A DNA stretch of 32,384 bases from a virus: IMG/VR virus record IMGVR_UViG_3300025570_000061, positions 1-32,384 of that record. The stretch is one strand, 5' to 3'. The notes beneath the pieces are model-generated. The model was not told the origin of the DNA. It saw only the letters and a list, made by a program, of their open reading frames with translations, and made no database searches. The position numbers and the translations under genes are program-made. This document shows positions 14,326-22,958 of this stretch, in pieces. Each line of letters starts with the position of its first letter. Position 1 is the stretch's first letter.

Positions 14326-14901
14326 ATGAGAGACTTAATTATTTGCGATAACTTTTACTCTAATGTGGATGAGGTAAGAGCGTATGCACTAAAACAAGAT
14401 TTTGATGTGGATGGTAATTACCCAGGCCATAGAACAAAATCATTTTTAAATGACAATATAGCTGAATGGATTTCTAAAATCGTAGGAGCTGAGATGGATA
14501 CGGAAACCTTAGGAGCTGATACTTACTGTGGTGCATATCAATATACCACTGCTAGTGATAGAACATGGATTCATGCTGATGGCTGGAACCAATGGGCTGG
14601 TGTAGTTTACTTAACTCCTGATGCGCCCGCATCTGGTGGTACTGGTATTTATAGACATAAGCCAACAGGAGCTTACAAGATGCCAAGATTAGCAAATGGT
14701 AGTCGTAATGATACCTTATCTGAACTAATTAATAATGATGGACAAGATTATACTAAATGGGAATTAATTGACCAAGTAGGTAATAAGTATAATAGAGCAG
14801 TATTCTATAAAGGAGACTTATTTCATGCTTCAATGGATTACTTTGGTAAAGATCTACAGGACGGTAGATTATTTCAAACATTTTTCTTTAACACTAAATA
14901 A
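14326..14901 (+). CDS. 2OG-Fe(II) oxygenase-like protein (DUF6445-type)
   Basis: The 191-aa protein has a double-stranded beta-helix layout with H83-x-D85 (WIHADGW), a distal H167 (GDLFHAS) and R181 (GRLFQTFFFN). These are the iron and 2-oxoglutarate positions of Fe(II) dioxygenases. The central phrase AGVVYLTPDAPASGGTGIYRHK matches a family of small phage and marine bacterial proteins annotated as DUF6445. The substrate is unknown; hydroxylation of protein or modified bases is possible. Its start codon directly follows the helicase stop with no gap. Confidence 0.65.
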   Translation: MRDLIICDNFYSNVDEVRAYALKQDFDVDGNYPGHRTKSFLNDNIAEWISKIVGAEMDTETLGADTYCGAYQYTTASDRTWIHADGWNQWAGVVYLTPDAPASGGTGIYRHKPTGAYKMPRLANGSRNDTLSELINNDGQDYTKWELIDQVGNKYNRAVFYKGDLFHASMDYFGKDLQDGRLFQTFFFNTK

Positions 14902-14908
14902 AACAAAT

Positions 14909-15142
14909 ATGGGGTTTAACAAATTACACATTCCAGATCTAGATTACTTAAAAGAAAGTCTAAAAGAAAAGGGCAATGAAGAGTTTACAGAATTCTGGAA
15001 AGCTAGGTATTTTAAGGCAGATGCGATCATGGGTCCACCTGAATCTATGGACTTTATTAAACAATTTCTAAATCGTGAGTATAATTATAGAACAACTGGT
15101 CAAATCGAGTTTGATTTTGATCAGGTTAATGACAAAAAATAA
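14909..15142 (+). CDS. hypothetical protein
   Basis: A 77-aa protein starting MGFNKLHIPDLDYLKESL. The start at 14909 is chosen because it follows the upstream stop by 7 nt, while an earlier in-frame ATG at 14825 would lie inside the oxygenase gene. The protein is charged and helical, ending in an acidic Phe-rich tail (IEFDFDQVNDKK). The acidic aromatic C-terminus recalls clamp- or polymerase-binding tails, but this is only a resemblance. No family was recognised. Confidence 0.6.
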   Translation: MGFNKLHIPDLDYLKESLKEKGNEEFTEFWKARYFKADAIMGPPESMDFIKQFLNREYNYRTTGQIEFDFDQVNDKK

Positions 15143-15146
15143 AGAT

Positions 15147-15743
15147 ATGTCTGAACAAACAGAAAAACAAAAAGCAAAAACTTACGTTTGGGTTAAGACT
15201 GAACGTGCTGGAGATACAGTTATAGTAGAAGGAACTGAAGGTCAGTTTACTACTTTTACTGATGGTACTAAATGTGCAACCGCATTAATTGGTGAAATGT
15301 TAATGGAGGCTAGAGATGAAGCTAACGCAGCTTCATTAGCTAAATCATTTAAAACTGTAAAAGAGGTTGCAACAAAACCAGTAACTGAAACTAAAACTAC
15401 TCAACCAACTGGCGAATTAAACGTAATGTTAGAGATGCTAAAGAAGATTAGCGCTAAGAATACAATTACAATGCCCTTAGAACTTAATGTTCCATCTAAA
15501 GATGTTTATGATTTATTTAAAGATCAGATGGATATTACAAAAGCAGATCTAAACGAACAGATATTGCTACTGGTACAGAGCCAGATAAATAACTTACAAG
15601 AACAATTAAAACCTCAAGCAGAAGAATTCATTAAAAATTATTACAATGGCAAAACAAAAAGAAGAGTCAGTGCAACTGACACCGGAGCAACAACAAGCAA
15701 TAGATCAAGCAGTAACACAGCCTCCGACATCCCAACCTACTAG
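15147..15743 (+). CDS. hypothetical protein with overlapping 3' end
   Basis: The start at 15147 (MSEQTEKQKAK) lies 4 nt after the upstream stop; an earlier in-frame ATG at 15075 would overlap the previous gene. The 198-aa protein has a beta-rich N-terminal part (YVWVKTERAGDTVIVEGTEG) and a Thr/Pro linker (about 98-118). A helical domain follows (NVMLEMLKKI ... EEFIKNYY) with a Ser/Thr-rich tail. The tail (residues about 167-198) lies in the 98-nt overlap with the next gene and may simply be shaped by the other frame. No family was recognised. Confidence 0.6.
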   Translation: MSEQTEKQKAKTYVWVKTERAGDTVIVEGTEGQFTTFTDGTKCATALIGEMLMEARDEANAASLAKSFKTVKEVATKPVTETKTTQPTGELNVMLEMLKKISAKNTITMPLELNVPSKDVYDLFKDQMDITKADLNEQILLLVQSQINNLQEQLKPQAEEFIKNYYNGKTKRRVSATDTGATTSNRSSSNTASDIPTY

Positions 15744-16110
15744 TTACAATAGACGTCAAAGACGTCACATGATGAAACAACAAGGTGTGCTTAAGTATTT
15801 AAGTAATATGAGTTTCTTAGGTGAGGTTAGGTCTAACTTTCGTAAGCAAAATATAGAGAATGGTAGAAAGATTCATCAGCAAAATTTAGATGCTATGGAT
15901 AAAGTTAACCATGCTGTATTAGAAGATAAACTAAAGTCTATGAAAGAGACTTGGAATTCTATGGGCTATAATAAAAGCGAGATAAATAAATTAGAAGAGG
16001 CTTGGTCTTTATCTGTAGTAAAAGATAAAGAGTCTATAAAAGAAGACAAAAGGGCTATTAAGAAATTACAGAAAGAAGTGAGAGAATCATTTCAATCTAG
16101 AAAAAAGTAA
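15646..16110 (+). CDS. hypothetical basic helical protein, overlapping start
   Basis: The 154-aa protein begins with a Gln-rich disordered stretch (LTPEQQQAIDQAVTQPP, about 11-27), then a basic patch (NRRQRRHMMKQQ), then long charged helices to the end. The start lies 98 nt inside the previous gene, in the +1 frame relative to it. The in-frame start at 15646 seems real because the sequence before the basic patch looks protein-like, but a later start cannot be excluded. A frameshift fusion of the two genes is an alternative. No family was recognised. Confidence 0.55.
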   Translation: MAKQKEESVQLTPEQQQAIDQAVTQPPTSQPTSYNRRQRRHMMKQQGVLKYLSNMSFLGEVRSNFRKQNIENGRKIHQQNLDAMDKVNHAVLEDKLKSMKETWNSMGYNKSEINKLEEAWSLSVVKDKESIKEDKRAIKKLQKEVRESFQSRKK

Positions 16111-16118
16111 CAGGCAAT

Positions 16119-16442
16119 ATGGTATCTATTCAAATCGAACCCGCTGATAACGGGGTGGTCAAATTTTTAATTGACGATAATGTAAACGGCGGAGGTGAAG
16201 AATATACTTCTAGGATGGTTTATGATTTCGATGGTTACTTAGGTAGACAACAACAAGTTAAATTCTTAAGTGATTTAATTTTAGATCTAGGACTAAGTAC
16301 TGGTAGTGATATTGATCGTGACAAGTTGGAGATTAAACTGAATTGGGGAGACAAGTATAACGCTTCCGAATCTGAAATTAAACAAAGAGTAACGCTACTC
16401 CAAAAAGAAATAAAAAAGCTTACTCGTATGATAGAGAAATGA
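16119..16442 (+). CDS. hypothetical protein
   Basis: The 107-aa protein has an N-terminal beta-rich half (MVSIQIEPADNGVVKFLIDD) and a C-terminal coiled-coil-like helix (ESEIKQRVTLLQKEIKKLTR, about 83-102). No family is recognised. It overlaps the next gene by 4 nt (ATGA), so the pair is probably translationally coupled. Confidence 0.6.
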   Translation: MVSIQIEPADNGVVKFLIDDNVNGGGEEYTSRMVYDFDGYLGRQQQVKFLSDLILDLGLSTGSDIDRDKLEIKLNWGDKYNASESEIKQRVTLLQKEIKKLTRMIEK

Positions 16443-16846
16443 AACTACACGTAGAAGGCGTATGGTGCAAAACTAGAACTGAGTTTGAGAGATTAGCTAA
16501 GTCTGGTGAGTATGATTTAACGGTCTCATATTTTGATATATTCAATAGACTAATTAAATCAGATCCTTATAGTAAGGAGCCATCAGATATTATTGTATCT
16601 CTCTATATTAGAAAGTTAATACAAAGGCTACTTAGTGATACTCTAGAAAAAGAGAAAGAAGGTGCTAAAATTTTATACATGTTTAAAACTTTAGATACTG
16701 GATCTGTATCCGGATTTAAAGATTTTGTAAACGACCTAATCGAAGAACCTTTTGATTTGGATCTTATTATCATTAATAGATGCGACTATCCTAAAAGAGG
16801 AGTGTTGAGTAAATTTGATAACGTAAGATTCATTGACCATGATTAA
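16439..16846 (+). CDS. hypothetical protein
   Basis: A 135-aa alpha/beta protein (MKLHVEGVWCKTRTEF ... DLDLIIINRCDYPKRGVLSKF). The C-terminal strand-loop pattern (DLDLIIINRCDY) could belong to a small Rossmann-like or nuclease-like fold, but no catalytic set is clear. It overlaps both neighbours by 4 and 8 nt and belongs to the same transcript. Confidence 0.55.
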   Translation: MKLHVEGVWCKTRTEFERLAKSGEYDLTVSYFDIFNRLIKSDPYSKEPSDIIVSLYIRKLIQRLLSDTLEKEKEGAKILYMFKTLDTGSVSGFKDFVNDLIEEPFDLDLIIINRCDYPKRGVLSKFDNVRFIDHD

Positions 16847-17435
16847 GCATAAGATATTTACCAAAGGTGAATTAATACAAGCTCTAATCTCTACTACACA
16901 AGCACCTAATGTATTGATTCCTGTAAGGGCTATGATACACGACGTTAAATTTGATGACGTCAATCCTCAATACCAAATTAAGATTAGAAAGTTTTATGAC
17001 CCAATTAGTTTTCTTAAGCGAAACTTATTCGGTGGAAGATTCCTTAAAAACTTTGATGGTAAAGATACTAGGATTAACTTAAAGAGACAAGAATATAATA
17101 CTGTTAAAGAACTAGAAGATAGAGTATTTAACGGTAACAAATGGAAACAATACTTAATTGTTGTAGATTCAGTATTCTGTGTTAAGACCAGAGCTGAACA
17201 AACAAAACTATTTAATAAAATACAAGATTTTCAGGTAGAAACTAATATTAGGGATCTATTTAATCTAGTAAATCGAACTACATATACTGGTAATTACAAC
17301 TTTCATACAAAAGGAGAGTTCGTTAAAGCACTTCAAAAGTTTTTAGGAGATAGATACCCTAAGGACGATGATTGGTCTGACTCTATATTATATAGACCTA
17401 ATCACGATGAAATGGACCGCGGAGAGTGGGTCTAA
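16839..17435 (+). CDS. hypothetical protein
   Basis: This 198-aa protein probably starts at the ATG at 16839 (MIKHKIFTKGEL), overlapping the previous gene by 8 nt; a TTG two codons upstream is less likely. It has an internal echo of its start: FTKGELIQAL near the N-terminus and HTKGEFVKALQKFL near 155-168, which suggests a duplicated helical motif. The middle is basic (KRNLFGGRFLKNFDGKDTRI). It is the last gene before the late-type block. No function is assigned. Confidence 0.55.
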   Translation: MIKHKIFTKGELIQALISTTQAPNVLIPVRAMIHDVKFDDVNPQYQIKIRKFYDPISFLKRNLFGGRFLKNFDGKDTRINLKRQEYNTVKELEDRVFNGNKWKQYLIVVDSVFCVKTRAEQTKLFNKIQDFQVETNIRDLFNLVNRTTYTGNYNFHTKGEFVKALQKFLGDRYPKDDDWSDSILYRPNHDEMDRGEWV

Positions 17436-17460
17436 ACATATTACTGTAATATATTGCACA

Positions 17461-17473
17461 GATATATATAAAA
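17461..17473 (+). promoter_or_regulatory. candidate late-type promoter box, GATATATATAAAA
   Basis: The 54-nt gap before 17490 holds this TATA-rich box 16 nt ahead of the start codon. It opens the baseplate block and resembles the boxes before 9307 and 27114. No hairpin terminator lies in the gap. Confidence 0.45.
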
Positions 17474-17489
17474 AACAAAGAGACTATTA

Positions 17490-19238
17490 ATGCCTGTACC
17501 TAAATATACACTTAATAACATAACTCCTGGACCTCCTACTAAGTTTTCTTATACGGAGATTGCAACCGGTGATCTGATTGTTAGGAATGGCCCGTTTCCA
17601 GATGACCAAGTAGCAGGTAATGAGCCTCAAGATGGAGGCGATGCAGCTATTACTTCTGGGCATACTACTTTTATTGAAGATGGTGATGGAGGTTCAGCAT
17701 CTTTATATGGCACAAACGCCATTGCTTCTAGGACTTTTAAAGCTAAAGACCCAGATAAAGATATTAATATGGGGGATGGTGTAAGGTCTCTATATAATAA
17801 ATGGTCTCTTCATAATTACAATAATAGAGCCGGTGGTGTTGCTAATGAAACAGATGCGTATACAAACTATAATAAAACTGTTTTAGATGGTGGCGAAGAT
17901 AATATTCTTAATCCTACTGCTAGAAGAATTGTAAACTATTCTCAAGAACAAGGAGGTATTGGCTACTCGTATAAATTTGGTGATTTTGCAGCAACAGAAC
18001 ATTATGGTCAAATATCAAATGAATACTTAATTACCTTAAGGCGTTTTGCATATCCAACTGGAGATGACATTATGAATACTATGGGTAAAGATTCTAAAGG
18101 GGGAGATATAGATTTATCCCAACCGGATTTAGCTAGAGTTCTAACATGGATGTCACCTGCTTTAGGTAACGACATGAAAGAGGTGTTAAAGTTTGGTACT
18201 GGATTTCCATGGAAAGATGTTGAGTCTAAAATTCAAGAAGTTGCAGGTAACTCACAGAGTAGAGGTAAACTTGGGGCAATGATGGATTCATCTTCATTAG
18301 GCCGTGCTGTTGAAGCTGGTCTTAATGGTAAGTCTGCTTCGGAAGCTGCAACTATTAGAGATAAAGGTGGGGGATTTGACCCTATGAAAGAAACTTATCC
18401 TAATAAAGTATTTGGACCGTTGAATGTAATTAAGAACGTTTTAGCTAGAGAGCAAGGCCTTATTTTTGAAAGTTCATTTACTCTAACATTCCATTATGAT
18501 ATTAAAGGTATTGCAGGTACTTCACCTAAGGTTGCATTTATGGACCAACTGGCGAATATCTTAGCCCTAACATATAACAATGCTCCTTTCTGGGGTGGTG
18601 CTACCAGATATACTGGAAGTGGCTCAGTAGGTAAGCCATTTGGTGATTATGATAAATTAAAGAATGGAGACTATGCAGGTTTTATGGGAAGTTTAACTAC
18701 TCAGTTAAAATCTTCAATGGGTGCTGCGTTTGATGATATAGGTAAGGCTGCGAGTGGTTTATTAAATGGTAAAGGTATAAATGCATTAGGTGACTCTAAG
18801 ATTATGGATAACATCGTCGGTGGTGGACTAATGAAATTAATGAATGGTCCTCAGGGTGGTGCAGTAATTAATGCATTCTTAACTGGAGATCCGACAGGAC
18901 AATGGCACATGACAGTAGGTAATCCTATGAACCCAATGATGGTTTGTGGTAACCTAGCTTTAGAAAAGTCTGAAGTAGAATTTGAGGGACCTCTAAGTTA
19001 TGAAGGTTTCCCTAGTAAATTAAAATTAACATGTACCTTAAAACCAGCAAGACCTAGAGATAAAGGTGAAATTGAAAGTATGTTTAATGCTGGTAGAGGT
19101 AGAATGTATTTACAACCAGAAGTTGAAGGATCTGTTAGTCTTGATGACGTAGTAGATGTATCATCTTATGGAAATAAAGATAGAGGTAAATTTACCCCTG
19201 GCTTTACAGAAAAATTATCGAACTTCGGTCACGGATAA
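17490..19238 (+). CDS. baseplate / tail-tube junction-type structural protein
   Basis: The 582-aa protein has NEYLITLRRFAYPTGDDIM (around 175-195), a phrase typical of tail and baseplate proteins of large myoviruses. Its C-terminal segment, GQWHMTVGNPMNPMMVCGNL followed by the S-Y-E-G-F-P-S-K-L-K-L-T-C-T-L strand pattern, resembles tube-cap proteins of the gp48/gp54 type. The middle is Gly-rich. It is first in the baseplate block and is followed by LysM/gp53-like, gp27-like and gp5-like genes. The exact T4 equivalent is uncertain. Confidence 0.55.
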   Translation: MPVPKYTLNNITPGPPTKFSYTEIATGDLIVRNGPFPDDQVAGNEPQDGGDAAITSGHTTFIEDGDGGSASLYGTNAIASRTFKAKDPDKDINMGDGVRSLYNKWSLHNYNNRAGGVANETDAYTNYNKTVLDGGEDNILNPTARRIVNYSQEQGGIGYSYKFGDFAATEHYGQISNEYLITLRRFAYPTGDDIMNTMGKDSKGGDIDLSQPDLARVLTWMSPALGNDMKEVLKFGTGFPWKDVESKIQEVAGNSQSRGKLGAMMDSSSLGRAVEAGLNGKSASEAATIRDKGGGFDPMKETYPNKVFGPLNVIKNVLAREQGLIFESSFTLTFHYDIKGIAGTSPKVAFMDQLANILALTYNNAPFWGGATRYTGSGSVGKPFGDYDKLKNGDYAGFMGSLTTQLKSSMGAAFDDIGKAASGLLNGKGINALGDSKIMDNIVGGGLMKLMNGPQGGAVINAFLTGDPTGQWHMTVGNPMNPMMVCGNLALEKSEVEFEGPLSYEGFPSKLKLTCTLKPARPRDKGEIESMFNAGRGRMYLQPEVEGSVSLDDVVDVSSYGNKDRGKFTPGFTEKLSNFGHG

Positions 19239-19241
19239 AAC

Positions 19242-20054
19242 ATGGATCTTAAAACACTCATAAATAAAACAGTAAGTGGAGTTAAATTTATTTTGGCTCA
19301 ACCTACTATGATGTTTAGGAACAGAGAAGTTGTTCCTATTATTGCTACTCATATTGTAAAAGAAGATGAGGTTGGTAGACCTGACCTTATTTCTTTGGAA
19401 TACTATAATACTGATAGCAAAACAGATATTATTCTAAAATGGAATGGTATATCAGATCCGTTTTCTTTAAGCCCAGGAGAAGAGCTAGAGATACCGACTG
19501 ATGAAGTACCATTCTATAAACTAGATAGACCTAGTAAGTTTGAGGATAATAAAATTAAGAACGAATTTGTACAGGGTAAAAAACTAAATAAGAGAGATCT
19601 TGCTAGAATAGAAGCCTTAAAAAAGAAATATAATAAGGAAGTGTTATTACCACCTAATGTTATTGCTGTCGGCAAAAAGAATTTTAAGTTTACTGCAGAT
19701 GGAAATGTTATATTAGGAGCACAAGCTCAGAACGATGAGGTAACTGAATCAATAGTTTCAGATCTTTCAAATCAATTAATTCAAGATAGGATAGATCAGT
19801 TAGAAGGTCAGATTGATGATTTACAAGATGCGTTAGGCAGTGGATCTGGAGCTGGAGCAGGTGGTAGCGGTTTGACGGAAAGTCAATTAGATAAAAATTT
19901 ACAAAACCAAGCTGGTAAAGGCGGAGTGTCCGCACCTAACGGAGCTGGGGCTGGAACTGCAGATGAAACTGGCGGAGCGGCAGGAGACGGTACTGCACCT
20001 GAATCTACAGGTGGCGGAACCGGCATTGCTAACGACGGTGCACCTTGTAACTAA
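19242..20054 (+). CDS. gp53-like / LysM-like baseplate protein
   Basis: Residues about 35-86 of this 270-aa protein (ATHIVKEDEVGRPDLISLEY ... ILKWNGISDPFSLSPGEELEIP) match the grPDLIS-x-x-YY...W-N-x-x-D-P-x-x-L-x-x-G-x-x-L-x-I-P pattern of LysM-like tail proteins such as P2 gpX and T4 gp53. In phage tails these clamp baseplate parts together. A basic helical middle and a short coiled coil (about 170-195) lead to a long Gly/Ala/Ser-rich tail (196-270) that is probably flexible. It starts 3 nt after the previous gene. Confidence 0.6.
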   Translation: MDLKTLINKTVSGVKFILAQPTMMFRNREVVPIIATHIVKEDEVGRPDLISLEYYNTDSKTDIILKWNGISDPFSLSPGEELEIPTDEVPFYKLDRPSKFEDNKIKNEFVQGKKLNKRDLARIEALKKKYNKEVLLPPNVIAVGKKNFKFTADGNVILGAQAQNDEVTESIVSDLSNQLIQDRIDQLEGQIDDLQDALGSGSGAGAGGSGLTESQLDKNLQNQAGKGGVSAPNGAGAGTADETGGAAGDGTAPESTGGGTGIANDGAPCN

Positions 20055-20064
20055 ACTTTAGAAT

Positions 20065-21573
20065 ATGGAGTTAGATAATCATTTATTAGCGGTCGTAGAA
20101 CCGGCTATATTACCTACAGAAATCAAAATTGATAACCTCGGTGAAGACGGAGGTGGCGCTAAGCAAACTAAAGCAATAGGTACTTTAAAACCTTTCGTTC
20201 TAGTAAACTCTTATCAATTTGGACCTGATGATATTCAATCTTTTAAATTGGATTGTAGCGGTATTGCGCCTAAATGTGCAGTAGTAGTAATGGATAATAA
20301 AAATGCTTTCCAAGTAGAGTCTTATCCAAGAGATGGAGACTTCTTTACTATTCTACTTAACTCTAAACACCAAGAAACTTTTAAGTCTATTCACATGGAC
20401 TTTGATATTATTGAAATTGAAACTTCACCAGAGGTAGAAGGTGGAAATCCTACAATTACACTAGAGGGTATTGCAAAGATACCTAGACTTTACGCTGAAG
20501 ATTGCCAAAACTTAGATGCAGATAATTCATTAAATCATTTAGAGTTAATAGCAAGAGATTTAGAACTAGGCCTAGCAACAAACGTAGAAGCTCCAGATGA
20601 TAATCAACCTAGATTGCAGGCTTATATTACTTATGCAGATTTCATAAAGGAAATTGTAGATGATAGTTATATTTCTGATGATGCGTTTACAAAATACTAC
20701 ATAGATCAATATTATTATTTGACCTACGTAAATATTAACAAAATATTTAATGCTCCTAATCCTAAGTTAGATGAGGTAATGTCTGTATTGGCTTCTTTTG
20801 CAGCATCAATGTCCGAAGGACATGATCAGGAAGAGGGCGGTGAAAATAAAGGAGATCAGGTTGAAGTACCATTAATGTTAACTAACCACAAAGACACAAA
20901 TGGGCTATCCTGTTATGTTGATAAGTATGAATTGATAAACAACTCATCTAAGGTTAGTCTTGCAGCTGGATACGCTAGAAACATTCAGATATACGATAAT
21001 AACTCTGAACCTGGTGAAAGACTACAAGAGTTTAAAGTAGAAGCTCTAGTAACTGAAGATCTTCCTGATATTGAAGCACCTTTAAAAGGTAATGAGAAAG
21101 ATAATCGATATGAGTCTCAAGTAAAACATAAGTACATGGGTAGACAAAATGCAGGTGAAGATGGATTGGGTAATACTCATGCTAATGCTGCATTCTCAAA
21201 ACTACACAATACACAGAATCAAATGGAGATTGAAAAAATGAAAATTAGAATGACGCTATCTTCATTTAATCCATCGATCTATAAATTTCAAAAGATTCCA
21301 GTAATAATGTATCATTATGATGGTATTAGAGCAGAAGCTTCTAAACAAGGTGATTTTAAAAGAGATGAGGCTGGATTTACAGATAAACCATTTGGCGCTG
21401 GAAAAGCAGAAGATGCCAATGATGCACAACAGGTAATGGATAGGTTCATAAGTGGCCATTATATTATAGAGAATATTGACTATGTTATTGATAATCCAGA
21501 TGATGGTCTAAAACAGATGGTTACATTAATTAGAAGAGAGTGGCCAACGAGGATTAAGAATTTAGAAGATTAA
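20065..21573 (+). CDS. baseplate hub protein, gp27-like
   Basis: In this 502-aa protein, the pattern of an N-terminal beta domain, a central domain with YADFIKEIVDDSYISDDAF and YYIDQYYYLTYVNINKIFN (about 190-230), and a C-terminal beta domain ending GHYIIENIDYVIDN resembles the gp27/gpD/VgrG hub family. Such hubs link the central spike to the tail tube. An acidic Gly/Glu-rich loop lies near 250-270. The context supports the call: it is flanked by a gp53-like and a tube-junction-type protein, with the gp5-like spike gene two genes downstream. Confidence is limited by low visible similarity. Confidence 0.6.
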   Translation: MELDNHLLAVVEPAILPTEIKIDNLGEDGGGAKQTKAIGTLKPFVLVNSYQFGPDDIQSFKLDCSGIAPKCAVVVMDNKNAFQVESYPRDGDFFTILLNSKHQETFKSIHMDFDIIEIETSPEVEGGNPTITLEGIAKIPRLYAEDCQNLDADNSLNHLELIARDLELGLATNVEAPDDNQPRLQAYITYADFIKEIVDDSYISDDAFTKYYIDQYYYLTYVNINKIFNAPNPKLDEVMSVLASFAASMSEGHDQEEGGENKGDQVEVPLMLTNHKDTNGLSCYVDKYELINNSSKVSLAAGYARNIQIYDNNSEPGERLQEFKVEALVTEDLPDIEAPLKGNEKDNRYESQVKHKYMGRQNAGEDGLGNTHANAAFSKLHNTQNQMEIEKMKIRMTLSSFNPSIYKFQKIPVIMYHYDGIRAEASKQGDFKRDEAGFTDKPFGAGKAEDANDAQQVMDRFISGHYIIENIDYVIDNPDDGLKQMVTLIRREWPTRIKNLED

Positions 21574-21593
21574 AAAAGAGAGATAGATAATAC

Positions 21594-22958
21594 ATGGCAG
21601 ACTTTAAAAGAACACAAGATTTTAGAAAAGGATCGTTGCTTCGTAAGATAAACGAAGACCCAACGTATCTTAGCTTCTTTCTGGTATTTGATACTCAGAA
21701 TAGAGAAGAGTCTCCCCTGTTTGCCGGTCCAGCTATGGATTATTTAACAAAGGTTTTAAATCAAGACCATGCAAAGAAATATTCTTTAGCACTTGAAAAC
21801 TTTCAAAAAGTTTTATTAAAGATTAATAAAGAGTTGCCTTGGTTTTGGCAAACAATTTCAGGTGTTGATGCAGCAATGACTTATGAAAAAATGGTTGACC
21901 CTTGGTGGGGTGCAAATAAACCTAAATTAGAGATTGAGTGTTTAGAAGAGAATGTTGAATTAACTGCAATCGGTCTAATGGACTTATATAAGAGAGCTTG
22001 TTTTGATTTTACTAGATGGGTAGAAGTTATTCCACCAAACCTAAGACATTTTCAAATGCAAGTTTGGGTTAGTGAGGTTAGAGCTTTCCAACAGGATTCC
22101 GATGCTAAGAATCTAGGATTTTTTGATAATCCTGAAAATTCTGGCAATGGCGGTAATGTTAAAAAGATGAACCAAGACTTTAGTCTATCAGCTAAGCCTT
22201 TTATACAACTTAACTTTTCACATTGTGAATTTGATATAGACTCTATTGCTCCTATGTTTGCAGATCTAGGTAAAAACCCTGAGTTAAAAAAGCCTAAGAT
22301 TGCAATTGAATGGGGTTCTGTACATCAGATTAATCAACAACTAGGAGCGAATCTAGTTACTGAGGTAAATGATTCTCCATTAGAACAAGCAGCTCAAGGC
22401 GACTATAACCCATTTGATCCAAGTGCAGATAGAAGAACTATTAGTAAAGATGGTGATGGAAAGGGTGGTTTCGCATTACCTGGAGATCCTACTTTTAAAT
22501 CTGTACTTAAAGATAATACTTTAGGTAAAATTGGAGATGCAGTAGATAATGCCGTTGATGGTATTACAGGTAGAGTTAATAGCGCAGTAAATTCATTAAC
22601 ATTACAGAACAATTCTGATATTGGTAATGTATATGGTAAGACAACAGGCTTAGCATCAACCTTAATTGGTAGAGTTACAGATTCTGTTATGAGTAAATTA
22701 TTATTAGGTAATGTACATGGACTTTCCGGTGGTTCATTACTAGATGCAGTTCAAGCAGGTTCAATAAATGCAATTGCAAATCAATTAGGAGGTTTGTTTG
22801 GTGGTAACAATAACTCTGGCGGTAGCGGTAGTATAAACGAAAAAATTCATCCAGCAGGAGTTGATTCATCACCAGATGGTTTCTTAAATTATAGAATACA
22901 TGAGCCTGGTGTAGACTCAACACCGGATGGTAACTTAAACAATAACGTACATGAATAA
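21594..22958 (+). CDS. baseplate / tail-tube-associated protein with C-terminal repeats
   Basis: The N-terminal 230 residues of this 454-aa protein carry FWQTISGVDAAMTYEKMVDP, then LEENVELTAIGLMDLYKRA and VEVIPPNLRHFQMQVWVSEV. This is a motif chain I associate with baseplate or tail-initiator proteins of large myoviruses and contractile injection systems. A Gly/Asn-rich linker follows, then two and a bit copies of a 17-residue repeat (I-H-x-x-G-V-D-S-x-P-D-G-x-L-N, 418-454). The gene overlaps the gp5-like gene by 8 nt. Its role next to hub and spike is probably hub assembly or spike attachment. Confidence 0.55.
   Translation: MADFKRTQDFRKGSLLRKINEDPTYLSFFLVFDTQNREESPLFAGPAMDYLTKVLNQDHAKKYSLALENFQKVLLKINKELPWFWQTISGVDAAMTYEKMVDPWWGANKPKLEIECLEENVELTAIGLMDLYKRACFDFTRWVEVIPPNLRHFQMQVWVSEVRAFQQDSDAKNLGFFDNPENSGNGGNVKKMNQDFSLSAKPFIQLNFSHCEFDIDSIAPMFADLGKNPELKKPKIAIEWGSVHQINQQLGANLVTEVNDSPLEQAAQGDYNPFDPSADRRTISKDGDGKGGFALPGDPTFKSVLKDNTLGKIGDAVDNAVDGITGRVNSAVNSLTLQNNSDIGNVYGKTTGLASTLIGRVTDSVMSKLLLGNVHGLSGGSLLDAVQAGSINAIANQLGGLFGGNNNSGGSGSINEKIHPAGVDSSPDGFLNYRIHEPGVDSTPDGNLNNNVHE
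22845..22955 (+). repeat. 51-nt in-frame tandem repeat, about 2.2 copies
   Basis: Two 17-codon units and a partial third end the upstream protein. They share I-H-x-x-G-V-D-S-S/T-P-D-G-x-L-N at protein level, while the DNA differs at many wobble positions. Selection on the peptide, not recent DNA duplication, therefore keeps the repeat. Confidence 0.65.

Noticed and set aside
14825-14908. Upstream extension of the 77-aa gene
   Set aside because: It would overlap the oxygenase gene in another frame; the ATG at 14909 lies just after its stop.
15075-15146. Upstream extension of the 198-aa gene
   Set aside because: It overlaps the previous gene and has a hydrophobic lead unlike its neighbours; the ATG at 15147 is cleaner.
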